Positions 55,085 through 63,870 of a stretch of 64,000 bases of DNA are shown here, piece after piece. The stretch is from NCBI RefSeq assembly GCF_015710575.1, contig NZ_CP065373.1, positions 496,001 to 560,000 on the forward strand, in the 5' to 3' direction. The DNA comes from Mycolicibacterium mengxianglii. Lineage in GTDB: Bacteria > Actinomycetota > Actinomycetes > Mycobacteriales > Mycobacteriaceae. The notes beneath the pieces are model-generated. The model was not told where the DNA came from, searched no databases, and saw only the letters and a program-made list of their open reading frames with translations. The position numbers were made by a program, and so were the translations under genes. Positions within the stretch are counted from its first letter, which is position 1; the number at the start of each line of letters is the position of its first letter.

Positions 55085-56271
55085 GTCTCACCTTTCGCAG
55101 CCTGGGCGTCGCGCTGGCGGCGGGCGCGTTGTTGATGGCCGGCTGTTCGAGTTCAGAGGACTCCGGCGGTGGTTCGGAGGGGCCACCCGAGATGGAGGCT
55201 GCCACCGAAGTCGGCGACGGCGAGGGCGAACTCAACCTGATCGCCTGGCCCGGTTATGCGGAGAACGGGTCCAACGATCCGGCGGTCAACTGGGTCACCC
55301 CGTTCGAGCAGCAGACAGGGTGCAAGGTGAACGTCAAGATCGGCAACACCTCCGACGAGATGGTGCAGTTGATGCGCACTGGCCAGTACGACGGTGTATC
55401 CGCCTCAGGCGACGCCACGTTGCGGCTGATCTACGCCGGGGATGTGGCCCCGGTGAACACCGACCTGGTGCCCAATTACGAGACCGTGGTGCCGTTTCTG
55501 AAGGACAAACCCTGGAACTCCGTCGACGGTCAGATGTACGGCGTCCCGCACGGATGGGGTGCGAATCTGCTGATGTACAACACCGACGTGGTCACAGACG
55601 CCCCGGATAGCTGGGGTGCAGTGTTCCCTGGCGCTCCGGAGTTCAAAGGCAAAGTGACCGCATACGATTCGCCCATCTACATCGCGGATGCGGCGCTGTA
55701 CCTGTCGAAGACCAACCCCGATCTCGGTATCAAGGACCCATACTCGCTGACGACCGAGCAGCTCGATGCCGCCACCGATCTGCTCAAGGAGCAGCGGGAG
55801 AACATCGGCGAATACTGGTCGGATTACACAAAAGAGGTCCAGGGCTTCGAATCCGGCACGACGGTGATCGGCACCAGCTGGCAGGTCATCGCCAACACGA
55901 TCGAAGCCGACGCCAAGGTCAAGATCGCCACGGTGCTGCCCAAGGAGGGCTCGACCGGCTGGTCGGACACCTGGATGCTCGCGGCGAAGGCTGCCCACCC
56001 CAACTGCATGTACAAATGGATGGACTACATCATCTCCCCGGAGGCCAACGCCCAGGTGGCCGAATACTTCGGTGAGGCGCCGGCGCAGACGAAGTCCTGC
56101 GACCTGACTGCCGACAAGCAGCACTGCGCCACCTACCACGCCACCGACGAGGCGTATGCGGCCCAAATCCACTACTGGACCACGCCGCAGACCAAATGCG
56201 TTGACGGCAGCGGGGACAACTGCACCAGCTATGACCAGTGGGTCGACAAGTGGCAGGAGATCAAGGGCTGA
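55081..56271 (+). CDS. PotD-type substrate-binding lipoprotein
   Basis: This 396-residue lipoprotein receptor has its lipobox LMAGC at residue 22. The binding fold resembles PotD/PotF (LNLIAWPGYAENG, GVPHGWGANLLMYNTD, SPIYIADAALYL). It also has an extra disulfide-like C-terminal region with several cysteines (SCDLTADKQHC, KCVDGSGDNC), which is unusual and may stabilise it outside the cell. The ligand is probably a polyamine or related cation, inferred from family only. Start by ATGA overlap. Confidence 0.88.
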   Translation: MSLTFRSLGVALAAGALLMAGCSSSEDSGGGSEGPPEMEAATEVGDGEGELNLIAWPGYAENGSNDPAVNWVTPFEQQTGCKVNVKIGNTSDEMVQLMRTGQYDGVSASGDATLRLIYAGDVAPVNTDLVPNYETVVPFLKDKPWNSVDGQMYGVPHGWGANLLMYNTDVVTDAPDSWGAVFPGAPEFKGKVTAYDSPIYIADAALYLSKTNPDLGIKDPYSLTTEQLDAATDLLKEQRENIGEYWSDYTKEVQGFESGTTVIGTSWQVIANTIEADAKVKIATVLPKEGSTGWSDTWMLAAKAAHPNCMYKWMDYIISPEANAQVAEYFGEAPAQTKSCDLTADKQHCATYHATDEAYAAQIHYWTTPQTKCVDGSGDNCTSYDQWVDKWQEIKG

Positions 56272-57119
56272 TGACGCCGGCGCCGGTGCCGCGGGTGCGG
56301 GAGAAAGCGGCGCTGGCGTTCCTGTTGGTCCCGCCGCTGGCGTGGTTGGTCATAGCGTATCTGGGATCGCTTGCGGTACTGATGGTGTCGGCCTTCTGGG
56401 GCACCAACAGCTTCACCGGTGCGGTGGTACACAAGTTCACCACCGCCAATCTGGTGCGGGTCCTGACTGACGAGGTGTTCAGGACAGTCACCGTGCGGAC
56501 CGTCCTGGTGGCTCTGGCAGTCACCGTGCTGTGCGCGATACTGGCCGTCCCGTTGGCACTGTTCATGGCCAAGTTCGCCTCGCCGACGGCACGCATTGCG
56601 CTGGTGGTTGCCGTCACCACCCCGCTGTGGGCGAGCTACCTGGTCAAGGCCTACGCCTGGCGGATGCTGTTGTCGCCCGAGGGTGGGCCGCTGTCGTGGG
56701 CCACCGGGTACTCGCCGGGCTACGGTCTGGTGGCGACGGTGATCACGCTGACGTATCTGTGGTTGCCCTACATGGTGATCCCGGTGTTCGCCGCGTTTCA
56801 GCGGGTGCCCGATGCCTTGGTGGATGCCAGCTCCGACCTCGGAGCGTCCGACCTGAGCACCCTGCGATTGGTGGTGGCGCCCATGGTCTTTCCGGGCATC
56901 GCGGCTGGATCGATCTTCACCTTCTCGCTGTCGCTCGGCGACTACATCGCGGTGACGATCGTCGGGGGCAAGACGCAGCTGCTGGGCAACGTCATCTACG
57001 GCCAATTGGTCACGGCCAACAACCAGCCCATGGCCGCGGCGCTGTCACTGATTCCGTTGCTGGCGATCGTGCTGTACCTACTGGCGATGCGGCGCACCGG
57101 TGCATTGGAGAACGTGTAG
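56271..57119 (+). CDS. PotB-type ABC permease
   Basis: This 282-residue permease has six membrane helices and the coupling loop DALVDASSDLGASDLSTL. The ATG at 56271 overlaps the previous stop by one base (TGATG); an earlier in-frame start would lie inside that gene. It pairs with the next permease to form the channel. Confidence 0.92.
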   Translation: MTPAPVPRVREKAALAFLLVPPLAWLVIAYLGSLAVLMVSAFWGTNSFTGAVVHKFTTANLVRVLTDEVFRTVTVRTVLVALAVTVLCAILAVPLALFMAKFASPTARIALVVAVTTPLWASYLVKAYAWRMLLSPEGGPLSWATGYSPGYGLVATVITLTYLWLPYMVIPVFAAFQRVPDALVDASSDLGASDLSTLRLVVAPMVFPGIAAGSIFTFSLSLGDYIAVTIVGGKTQLLGNVIYGQLVTANNQPMAAALSLIPLLAIVLYLLAMRRTGALENV

Positions 57120-57919
57120 TGCTGTCTTCGCGATTGCGCGGAGTGACCCGCACCTGGACCGTCCTGGTCCTGGTATTCGTCTACGCGCCACTGCTGTTGG
57201 TGGTCGTCAACGCCTTCAACGCGTCGAAGACGTTCGCGTTCCCGCCGTCGGGGTTCACACTGCAATGGTGGCGCACCGCCCTGCACAGCGAGGGCATGTG
57301 GGCCTCGCTGGGCAACTCGGTGGTGGTCGGACTGGTCGCCACCGGTCTGGCCCTGGTGCTGGGAACCATGGCCGCGTTCGCCGTGCAACGTTACGACTTC
57401 TTCGGCAAGCAGACCGTCAATCTGCTTGTGGTGCTGCCGATCACGTTGCCCGGCATCGTCACCGGTATCGCACTGAACGCGACGTTCACCTCCGCGCTCG
57501 GGGTCACCCTCGGCATGGCGACCGTCATCGTCGGGCACGCCACGTTCTGCATCGTCATCGTGTTCAACAACACCCAGGCCCGGCTGCGGCGCCTCGGCAC
57601 CAGCCTGGAAGACGCCTCGGCCGACCTCGGTGCGTCGTCCTGGCAGACGTTCCGGTTCGTGACCCTGCCCATGATGCGTGGCGCACTGGTCGCCGGTGCG
57701 ATTCTGGCATTCGCGCTGAGCTTCGATGAGGTTGTGGTGACGACGTTCACGGCCGGTCCGACGGTACAGACCCTGCCCATCTGGATCTTCGGAAACCTGT
57801 TCCGCCCCAACCAGGCTCCGGTGATCAACGTGGTGGCCGCCGCGTTGACCCTGGCCGCGATCGTGCCCGTGTGGCTGTCGCAGCGCATCGGCGGCGACCC
57901 TGCAGGGACGCGGATTTAG
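57119..57919 (+). CDS. PotC-type ABC permease
   Basis: This 266-residue second permease of the Pot-type importer has the coupling loop TSLEDASADLGASSWQTF and six membrane helices. It starts with GTG overlapping the previous stop by one base. It ends the operon; the next gene is convergent, 20 bases away. Confidence 0.92.
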   Translation: MLSSRLRGVTRTWTVLVLVFVYAPLLLVVVNAFNASKTFAFPPSGFTLQWWRTALHSEGMWASLGNSVVVGLVATGLALVLGTMAAFAVQRYDFFGKQTVNLLVVLPITLPGIVTGIALNATFTSALGVTLGMATVIVGHATFCIVIVFNNTQARLRRLGTSLEDASADLGASSWQTFRFVTLPMMRGALVAGAILAFALSFDEVVVTTFTAGPTVQTLPIWIFGNLFRPNQAPVINVVAAALTLAAIVPVWLSQRIGGDPAGTRI

Positions 57920-57939
57920 CGCGTCGCCGCGGGCTGTGT

Positions 57940-58764
57940 CTACTCGGCCTCGGCCTCGGCGTCGCTGCGCTCCTCCTGTAGCCGATCCTTGCTGCGCAGC
58001 AGGCGAAGAAGCGTCACCAGAGCCAACCCGCCCACGATGTTGCCGACGACGGTGTAGCCGAACCAACCCAGCCAGTCGAGGTATCCGAACGGGGCGTCAC
58101 CGGTGATCAGTGCCCCGAAGATCAGCAGCGAGTCGAGGATGGAATGGAACATCTGGAGGCCGGCCAGCAGGAAGGCCCCGGCCACCGCTGCGGCGATCTT
58201 GCCGGGAACCGAATCGGTACCGTGCTGCATGCGGGTCATCAGCGTGATGGCCATGCCTCCGAGAAGCGCCAGCACAACCGTTTCCCGGGAGATTCCGGCG
58301 GTAGCGAAGTGTGAGGCCGACTCCACGGTTTGGGCGTGCAGTTTGGGAAAGCCGGCCATGATCAGCCACATGATCACCCAGCCGCCCGCCAGATTGGCCG
58401 CAAGGGTGCCGCTCCAGAGCTTGAGGAGTTGCCGGACACTGGCCCGTTTGGCGGCGACGGTGGTGACCGGCACCAAAAAGCCTTCGGTGAACAGTTCACT
58501 GCGGCCCAGCAGGAGCGCAAGGAATCCGATGGAGAAGGCCAAGCCTGCCAGCAATTGATTTCCCGTGGCGTTCAGCACCGACAGATAGGCGAGCACACCC
58601 ATGGCGACCTCGGTACCGCCGAAGAAGCCGGTGATCAGCACTTCTCGCCAACTGCGGTGCAGGCGCTGCGTGCCCTCGGTGATCTGCCGCTGGAACGCGT
58701 CCTCCAATTCGTCCTCGATGGGACTGTCGGACTCGCCGAGCTCACGCTGGCTGGTGTTGCTCAT
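57940..58764 (-). CDS. Formate/nitrite transporter family (FNT) channel
   Basis: This 274-residue protein has an acidic N terminus (about 30 residues) and six membrane helices in the FNT/aquaporin-like arrangement, with GRSELFTEGFLVPV and WSGTLAANLAGGW (the conserved Asn in helix 3). FNT channels conduct small monoacids such as formate, nitrite, lactate or hydrosulfide; the acidic tail and sequence resemble the less-studied YfdC-like branch. ATG at 58764. Confidence 0.85.
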   Translation of the reverse strand: MSNTSQRELGESDSPIEDELEDAFQRQITEGTQRLHRSWREVLITGFFGGTEVAMGVLAYLSVLNATGNQLLAGLAFSIGFLALLLGRSELFTEGFLVPVTTVAAKRASVRQLLKLWSGTLAANLAGGWVIMWLIMAGFPKLHAQTVESASHFATAGISRETVVLALLGGMAITLMTRMQHGTDSVPGKIAAAVAGAFLLAGLQMFHSILDSLLIFGALITGDAPFGYLDWLGWFGYTVVGNIVGGLALVTLLRLLRSKDRLQEERSDAEAEAE

Positions 58765-58848
58765 GTCGGATCCTTATGCCGGGAGCGGGGGAGACCACAC
58801 CGAGTACCCACAGCATGTGCAAACACGCAGCCCCAATCAACATCAGTG

Positions 58849-58898
58849 CATTCGCCACACCGAATGTGCACGGAAATGCTCGCCTGTCCTTTTATTGT
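58849..58898 (+). promoter_or_regulatory. Inverted repeat and -10 box before the GH16-like gene
   Basis: CATTCG (58849-58854) and CGAATG (58861-58866) form a perfect 6-6-6 repeat, flanked by GTG and TGCAC. TATTGT (58893-58898) is a good -10 ending 6 bases before a GTG at 58905. The repeat lies about 25 bases before the -10, where an activator or repressor would bind. Confidence 0.4.
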
Positions 58899-58904
58899 GT
58901 GGCT

Positions 58905-59789
58905 GTGCCTGAGATGGATCGCCGCAGTGTGATGTTCATGATGGGTCTGGGGGCGGCAGCCGCAGCGCTGCCCGTCGGGGTGGCCGGCGCCGAGCCTGTG
59001 ATCGGAGACAGCCCACCGGGGCCGGTCGATGTGGTTACACCGCCGGAGGCAGCCGCACCAGCACCGGCCTTTCTGTTCCAGGAAGAGTTCAACGGTCCAG
59101 CGGGTGCGCCGCCGGATCCGGCGTGGTGGCACATCGTGCCGGCGCGGGAGCTCATCAGGAATCCGAACGAGTGGGACAAACCGTTCAACATGGGGCGGTA
59201 CGTGACCGATCAGGAACACGTGTTCCAGGACGGCGCCGGCAACCTCGTCATCCGAGCGACGCGGGGGCCCGGGACCACGATCCAGGAGAAGTACGCCAGC
59301 GCCAAGGTCGTCGGTTTGTGGCGGGGCGCCATCGGCACCACCTGGGAGGCACGCGTCAAGCTGAACTGCCTGACCGACGGGGCATGGCCGGCGTTCTGGC
59401 TCGTCAATGAAGATCCCGTCCGCGGCGGCGAGGTCGACCTGGTGGAGTGGTACGGCAACCGCGACTGGCCGTCGGGCACCACGGTGCACGCCCGCCTGGA
59501 CGGCGAGTCGTTTGCGACCAACCGGCACCCCATCGACAGTGACTGGCACACCTGGCGGATGTCGTGGATGCCGACGGGGATGTATTTCTGGAAGGACTAC
59601 GCCCCAGGTATGGAGCCGTTCTTCCAGGTTCCGGCGAATTCCCTGCAGGACTGGCCGTTCAACGACCCCGGCTACACGCTGGCGCCGGTGTTCAACATCG
59701 CCGTCGGCGGCTCCGGTGGCCGGGAACCCGCTGCGGGTAACTACCCGGCGGAGATGCTCATCGACTGGATCAGAGTCTTCCAGGGCTGA
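58905..59789 (+). CDS. Exported glycoside hydrolase family 16-like protein
   Basis: This 294-residue protein has a twin-arginine-type signal (MDRRSVMFMMG, cleavage near AGA) and a GH16 beta-jelly-roll with the catalytic motif ExDxxE as E176-V-D178-L-V-E181. GH16 enzymes cleave beta-1,3/1,4-glucans, agars or related polysaccharides. It may degrade environmental or fungal glucan. The GTG at 58905 fits a leaderless transcript; an ATG three codons later (58914) is an alternative. Confidence 0.88.
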   Translation: MPEMDRRSVMFMMGLGAAAAALPVGVAGAEPVIGDSPPGPVDVVTPPEAAAPAPAFLFQEEFNGPAGAPPDPAWWHIVPARELIRNPNEWDKPFNMGRYVTDQEHVFQDGAGNLVIRATRGPGTTIQEKYASAKVVGLWRGAIGTTWEARVKLNCLTDGAWPAFWLVNEDPVRGGEVDLVEWYGNRDWPSGTTVHARLDGESFATNRHPIDSDWHTWRMSWMPTGMYFWKDYAPGMEPFFQVPANSLQDWPFNDPGYTLAPVFNIAVGGSGGREPAAGNYPAEMLIDWIRVFQG

Positions 59790-59840
59790 CGCGAGACGCG
59801 TTGCCGCTCCTGCTGTTCGAAGCCGATTCCCGTCAAGTCG

Positions 59841-61565
59841 TCAGGGTCGGAAAAGAATCCCGTCATCTGAGGCCGCTTGCATCAACTGCGGAATGGTCAG
59901 CGTTCCGTAACCGGTGTGGACCGGTCCCTGTGCCGTGCCCAGAAAGAGAACCACGCCCGGGTCGGGGGTGACATCGAGGTGGTAGGCCTGCACGCCGGGC
60001 AGGTGGTACTGGAAGAAGTTCCCGAGGAAGTCCACCAGGAAGATCACGCTGCCGATCGGACCGGCACCCCACAGGGTTGACGCGTTGTACAACGGCGTCA
60101 TCGCTGCGGGGTCGCCGATCATCACGATCGGACCGTAGTGCGGTTTGCTCCCGCCGCCGGGCACGTAGGGCGGCATTAACGGTTGCAGCCCCGGCAGATC
60201 GGTGGCCAGGAAGGGTGCGGAACTGCCGTAGGTCCCGATGTTGACGAACATCGAGTCGGCGCCATTGCCCGGCACGATGGTGTTGATACCCGGGGACTCG
60301 AACCCGATGCCGGCAAGCCCGGTCTGTTGCGCGACGAATTGGGCCTCCCAGCCGCCGAGAGAGTGACCCGTGACGAAGATGTCGTCGGAGCTGTAGCCCT
60401 GCAAGGCGGCCTCTGCCTGCACTCGCTCGGCGAAATCGAGGGCATCGTAGAACGCCAATGGCGTCGACCCCGTGAAGACCACCTGCAGGTCGGCGACGAT
60501 CTGGCTGACCGTGATCAGCGGGTTGAACAGCAGATGCGTCCCGCCTGTGGTGCCCTGGTAGGCGATGATGAGCTGCCCCTCCGGGGTCACCCAGACGTCG
60601 CCCACCATGCCCGTGAAGTTGTTGGTGGCGGACATCTGAAATCCGTCGACGGTGAACGGGACCAATCCGCCGGGGGTTGAGCCGAGGACATATCCGGCCG
60701 CGGAGGCGTTGAGGAACTGGGCCACCGTCGGGGTCGGTCTCGTCGTCGGACCGGTGTAGGTCAGGGTGGGAACCACCGGTTGCACGGGTGGTGTGCGGTG
60801 GAGGCCGATCAGCCGCTCCAGTTCGCGGAACGTGCCGAACAGCAGGTGATTGATCGGGTCCAGGTTGATCGGACTGCTGGGGGCGTTGACCGCTGAGGTC
60901 AGATCGAGTGCCTGCAGCACCGCATTGACCAGGCGGCCGGGCAGTTCCACCAACTCGGCGATCGGCGACAACGGTTCCGGCGGGCGGGGCGTCGTTATCG
61001 CCGGAGTGCTCGGACCTACGACGACGGCTGCCGGTGCCGGTGCCGGCGCCGGTGCCGTGGTGCTGGTCTGCGCGCTGGGGACCTTCACCCTCACGGGTTC
61101 GACCGGCCGGGTGAGCGGGGCGTTGTTCTCCTGGGCCGCTGCTGGTTTCGCTACGGGACGGTAAGCGGAGAGCTTGCCGCGGGCGGGTTCCTCCTCCGAT
61201 TCCGATGTGGGGTCCTGATTTGGGCTCGAATCATGCTCCGCGCCAACGGGTTCGGCAATGCCGGGTTCCTCGGCGGTGTCCGGAGCCTCGTCGACTTCGG
61301 TGTCGCTGGTGTCGCTGGCCCTGTCCGGATCGTCCGTCGCGGGTGCGTCGTCGTCGCTCTTGGCCTTGTCGTGGGTTGTCGGCTTGTCGGCGCGCTCCGC
61401 GGGGCCGGCTTTGGCGTTCGTGTCCGATGTCGACTCGGAGGCGGGGGAGTCGGCCCACGCCACGGCCGGTACGGGCGCGCCCGCGATGCCTATCCAGACC
61501 GCTACTGCCGCGACGCTGTAGCGAAAAAGCCTGTCCGTGCGTCTCGCTGGCGTGACGTGTTGCAC
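59841..61565 (-). CDS. Exported alpha/beta-hydrolase (lipase-like) with acidic/Pro-rich spacer
   Basis: This 574-residue protein has a signal peptide (cleavage near AWA, about residue 38), an Asp/Glu/Ser-rich then Pro/Ala-rich spacer of about 160 residues, and a lipase-type hydrolase domain with the nucleophile elbow GHSLGG (Ser402). The catalytic Asp and His are not certain, though HYGPIVMIGDP and HLDVTPDPG regions are candidates. The GTG at 61565 is preferred to an ATG at 61616 because GGGGGAG lies 8 bases before it. It is probably wall-associated and acts on lipids or esters. Confidence 0.8.
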   Translation of the reverse strand: MQHVTPARRTDRLFRYSVAAVAVWIGIAGAPVPAVAWADSPASESTSDTNAKAGPAERADKPTTHDKAKSDDDAPATDDPDRASDTSDTEVDEAPDTAEEPGIAEPVGAEHDSSPNQDPTSESEEEPARGKLSAYRPVAKPAAAQENNAPLTRPVEPVRVKVPSAQTSTTAPAPAPAPAAVVVGPSTPAITTPRPPEPLSPIAELVELPGRLVNAVLQALDLTSAVNAPSSPINLDPINHLLFGTFRELERLIGLHRTPPVQPVVPTLTYTGPTTRPTPTVAQFLNASAAGYVLGSTPGGLVPFTVDGFQMSATNNFTGMVGDVWVTPEGQLIIAYQGTTGGTHLLFNPLITVSQIVADLQVVFTGSTPLAFYDALDFAERVQAEAALQGYSSDDIFVTGHSLGGWEAQFVAQQTGLAGIGFESPGINTIVPGNGADSMFVNIGTYGSSAPFLATDLPGLQPLMPPYVPGGGSKPHYGPIVMIGDPAAMTPLYNASTLWGAGPIGSVIFLVDFLGNFFQYHLPGVQAYHLDVTPDPGVVLFLGTAQGPVHTGYGTLTIPQLMQAASDDGILFRP

Positions 61566-61797
61566 GCGGATGGCTCCCCCCTGGCGCCACCACCGGCACC
61601 GACCCGGTGACAACATACACTGTCACGTGATGCCGATCACAACGGTTCGGCCAAAATCGTTGGAGCTCGGGCGAGGTGGTCATATCGGCGCCGTCACAAT
61701 TTGTGACAGCCGAAAGAGGCACCTTGCGGGGGATGGGGGTGGGAGCTGTAGAGGCGCCACTCGGAGGCACCGACCGATTGACCGCAATCGGCTCAGC

Positions 61798-61828
61798 TTG
61801 ACCCTCCCCTTGGGGGAGGCCTCACTGT
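61798..61828 (+). promoter_or_regulatory. MerR-style promoter with 19-bp spacer
   Basis: TTGACC (61798-61803) is separated by 19 bases from CACTGT (61823-61828). The spacer holds an inverted repeat CCTCCCC-TTG-GGGGAGG (61803-61819). An overlong spacer filled by a dyad is the hallmark of promoters switched on by MerR-family regulators. The -10 ends 6 bases before the ATG at 61835. Confidence 0.5.
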
Positions 61829-61834
61829 GGCGGT

Positions 61835-62200
61835 ATGACCGTGAACAAGACCGAAAGCACCAGCACCACATGGGACGCGCTGCCCGCGGTGGTGACGACG
61901 TACCTGACCGCGCACCGGACGCGTGACGTGGCCACGGCGATCCGCGCCTTCACCGAAAATGCCGCAGTCACCGACGAGGGCCACACCGTCCACGGACGGG
62001 ACGCGATTGCGGCCTGGCTGGGCAGTGCGGGCACCGAATACACCTTCATCACCGAGTTCACCGGCGCCACGACGACCGACGCAGGGCATGTCGACGTGCT
62101 CCAACGCCTGGAGGGAGACTTTCCCGGTGGTGTGGCCGACCTGCATTACCGGTTCACGCTCGACGGCGAGTTGATCAGCCGACTCGTGATCGAGCCCTGA
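61835..62200 (+). CDS. SnoaL/NTF2-like protein
   Basis: This 121-residue small protein has the SnoaL-like pattern: YLTAHRTRDVATAIRAFTENAAVTDEGHTVHGRDAIAAW split across one helix and strand set, then ADLHYRFTLDGELISRLVIEP at the end. Such proteins often bind or isomerise small hydrophobic compounds and commonly sit beside oxidoreductases. It starts 3 bases before the SDR gene ends its spacer, so the two are one unit under the MerR-style promoter. Confidence 0.8.
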   Translation: MTVNKTESTSTTWDALPAVVTTYLTAHRTRDVATAIRAFTENAAVTDEGHTVHGRDAIAAWLGSAGTEYTFITEFTGATTTDAGHVDVLQRLEGDFPGGVADLHYRFTLDGELISRLVIEP

Positions 62201-62203
62201 CCG

Positions 62204-63052
62204 GTGGCGACGAAGAACTGGTTCATCACCGGCGGCACCCCCGGTGGATTCGGAATGGCATATGCCGACGCCGCATTGGAGGTCGGAGATCGGGTGACGC
62301 TCACTGCGCGCCGGCCCGAGGAGTTGGACACGTGGGCACGGACCCATGGTGACCGCGTGATTGTTCTACCCCTCGACGTCACCGATGCGGGGCAGGTGCA
62401 GAGCGCGGTTCGTGCGGCGGAGAAGCACTTCGGCGGCATCGACGTCCTGGTGAACAACGCCGGACGTGGATGGTACGGATCGATCGAGGGCATGGCCGAT
62501 GCGGACGTGCGCGCGATGTTCGAGCTGAACTTCTTCGCCGTGCTGTCTGTCGTCCGGGCCGCGCTCCCGGGCATGCGTGCCAGAGGCAGCGGGTGGATCA
62601 TCAACATGTCGTCGGTGGCGGGGCTACGCGGTATCGCCGGATTCGGTTACTACAGCGCGACCAAGTTCGCCGTCGAGGCAGTCACCGAGGTGCTGCGCGA
62701 AGAGGTTGCGCCGCTGGGGATTCGGGTGATGGCGGTGGAGCCCGGAGCCTTCCGCACCCGCGCGTATGCCGGCTTCGCCGACGAGCCCATCGCAGAATCC
62801 ATCGTCGAGTACCGGCCGATGCTGGAGCAGGTCCGCGCCGCGATGATCGAAGAGAACGGCGTGCAGCCCGGAGATCCACAACGCGGCGCCCGCGCGGTGA
62901 TCTCCGCGATGGCCCAGGACCCGCCTCCTCGTCGGCTCGTTCTCGGCAGCGGCGGGTTCGACGCCGTCGTTGCGACGCTCGAGGACTCGCTCGCCGAGAT
63001 CTGCGCTCATGAGGCGCTGTCCCGCGGCGCCGACTTCCCGCCGATTGACTGA
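62204..63052 (+). CDS. Short-chain dehydrogenase/reductase
   Basis: This 282-residue classical-type SDR has the nucleotide-binding turn TGGTPGGFG at residues 9-17, NNAGRG, the catalytic Ser in MSSVAG and Tyr-Lys in YYSATK. The residue after the first strand (ARRPEEL) suggests NADP(H). The substrate is unknown. The GTG start at 62204 follows the preceding stop by 3 bases, so translation is probably coupled. Confidence 0.88.
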   Translation: MATKNWFITGGTPGGFGMAYADAALEVGDRVTLTARRPEELDTWARTHGDRVIVLPLDVTDAGQVQSAVRAAEKHFGGIDVLVNNAGRGWYGSIEGMADADVRAMFELNFFAVLSVVRAALPGMRARGSGWIINMSSVAGLRGIAGFGYYSATKFAVEAVTEVLREEVAPLGIRVMAVEPGAFRTRAYAGFADEPIAESIVEYRPMLEQVRAAMIEENGVQPGDPQRGARAVISAMAQDPPPRRLVLGSGGFDAVVATLEDSLAEICAHEALSRGADFPPID

Positions 63053-63174
63053 CTGCGGGACGAGGTTGCGCTCCTTGAGCTTCCGCCCATCTCCGCATAT
63101 CGCGAATAATTCCTAAAACATCAGCGTTGCAGGCGGGATGGACCAGCCGAGGAAGCCCCTGCACGGGGCGGTCG

Positions 63175-63870
63175 ATGAACGCTGACGGTGACCGTGCCCG
63201 GGTACGGGGTACGGCACTGTTGGTGGGGCTCACCGTAGCCACCTACGGCATTCCCTACGGTGCGGTCGCAGTCGCGGCCGGTCTGGACGTGTGGCAGGTC
63301 TGCTTTCTGAGCCTGGTCATGTTCACCGGTGGCTCACAGTTCGCCCTGGTGGGAATCATCGCCGCAGGCGGAACCGCGGCGGGGGGACCGGCGATCGCCA
63401 ACGCCGCGCTCTTGGGAGTACGCAACATGTTCTACGGGGTGACGCTCGCACCGATCATTCGGCCAGGTAAGTGGCGACGGCTGGCCGCCGCCCACCTGGC
63501 CATCGACGAATCCACCGCCGTGGCGACGGCGCAGGCGACGGTGCCGTTGAAGCGGCTCGGGTTCTGGGTGACTGGCGCCGCGGTGTTCGTCGTCTGGAAC
63601 GTCACCTCGTTGTTGGGTGCCCTGCTGGGCCAAGCCATCGGCGACGTGCGGGCACTCGGCTTGGACGCGGCCGCACCGGCCGCGTTCCTGGGACTGCTGT
63701 GGCCGCAACTCAAGCGGCGGCAGGCTCGGATCGTGGCGATCGCCTCGGCCCTGGTGGCAGTTGCCGCGACGCCTTTGGTTCCGGCCGGACTACCGGTGTT
63801 GCTCACCGTCGTCATCGCCGTTCTGGTCGGGACAACAAACGCCTTCCGTGAAAGCCGGCCCGCGCAATGA
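63175..63870 (+). CDS. azlC: Branched-chain amino acid exporter subunit AzlC
   Basis: This 231-residue membrane protein is the large subunit of an AzlCD-type (LIV-E) exporter of branched-chain amino acids. The family block MFTGGSQFALVGIIAAGG and GVRNMFYGVTLAP are clear. The ATG at 63175 is chosen within a slightly longer open frame; no strong ribosome site is seen. The stop overlaps the azlD start (ATGA). Confidence 0.85.
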   Translation: MNADGDRARVRGTALLVGLTVATYGIPYGAVAVAAGLDVWQVCFLSLVMFTGGSQFALVGIIAAGGTAAGGPAIANAALLGVRNMFYGVTLAPIIRPGKWRRLAAAHLAIDESTAVATAQATVPLKRLGFWVTGAAVFVVWNVTSLLGALLGQAIGDVRALGLDAAAPAAFLGLLWPQLKRRQARIVAIASALVAVAATPLVPAGLPVLLTVVIAVLVGTTNAFRESRPAQ

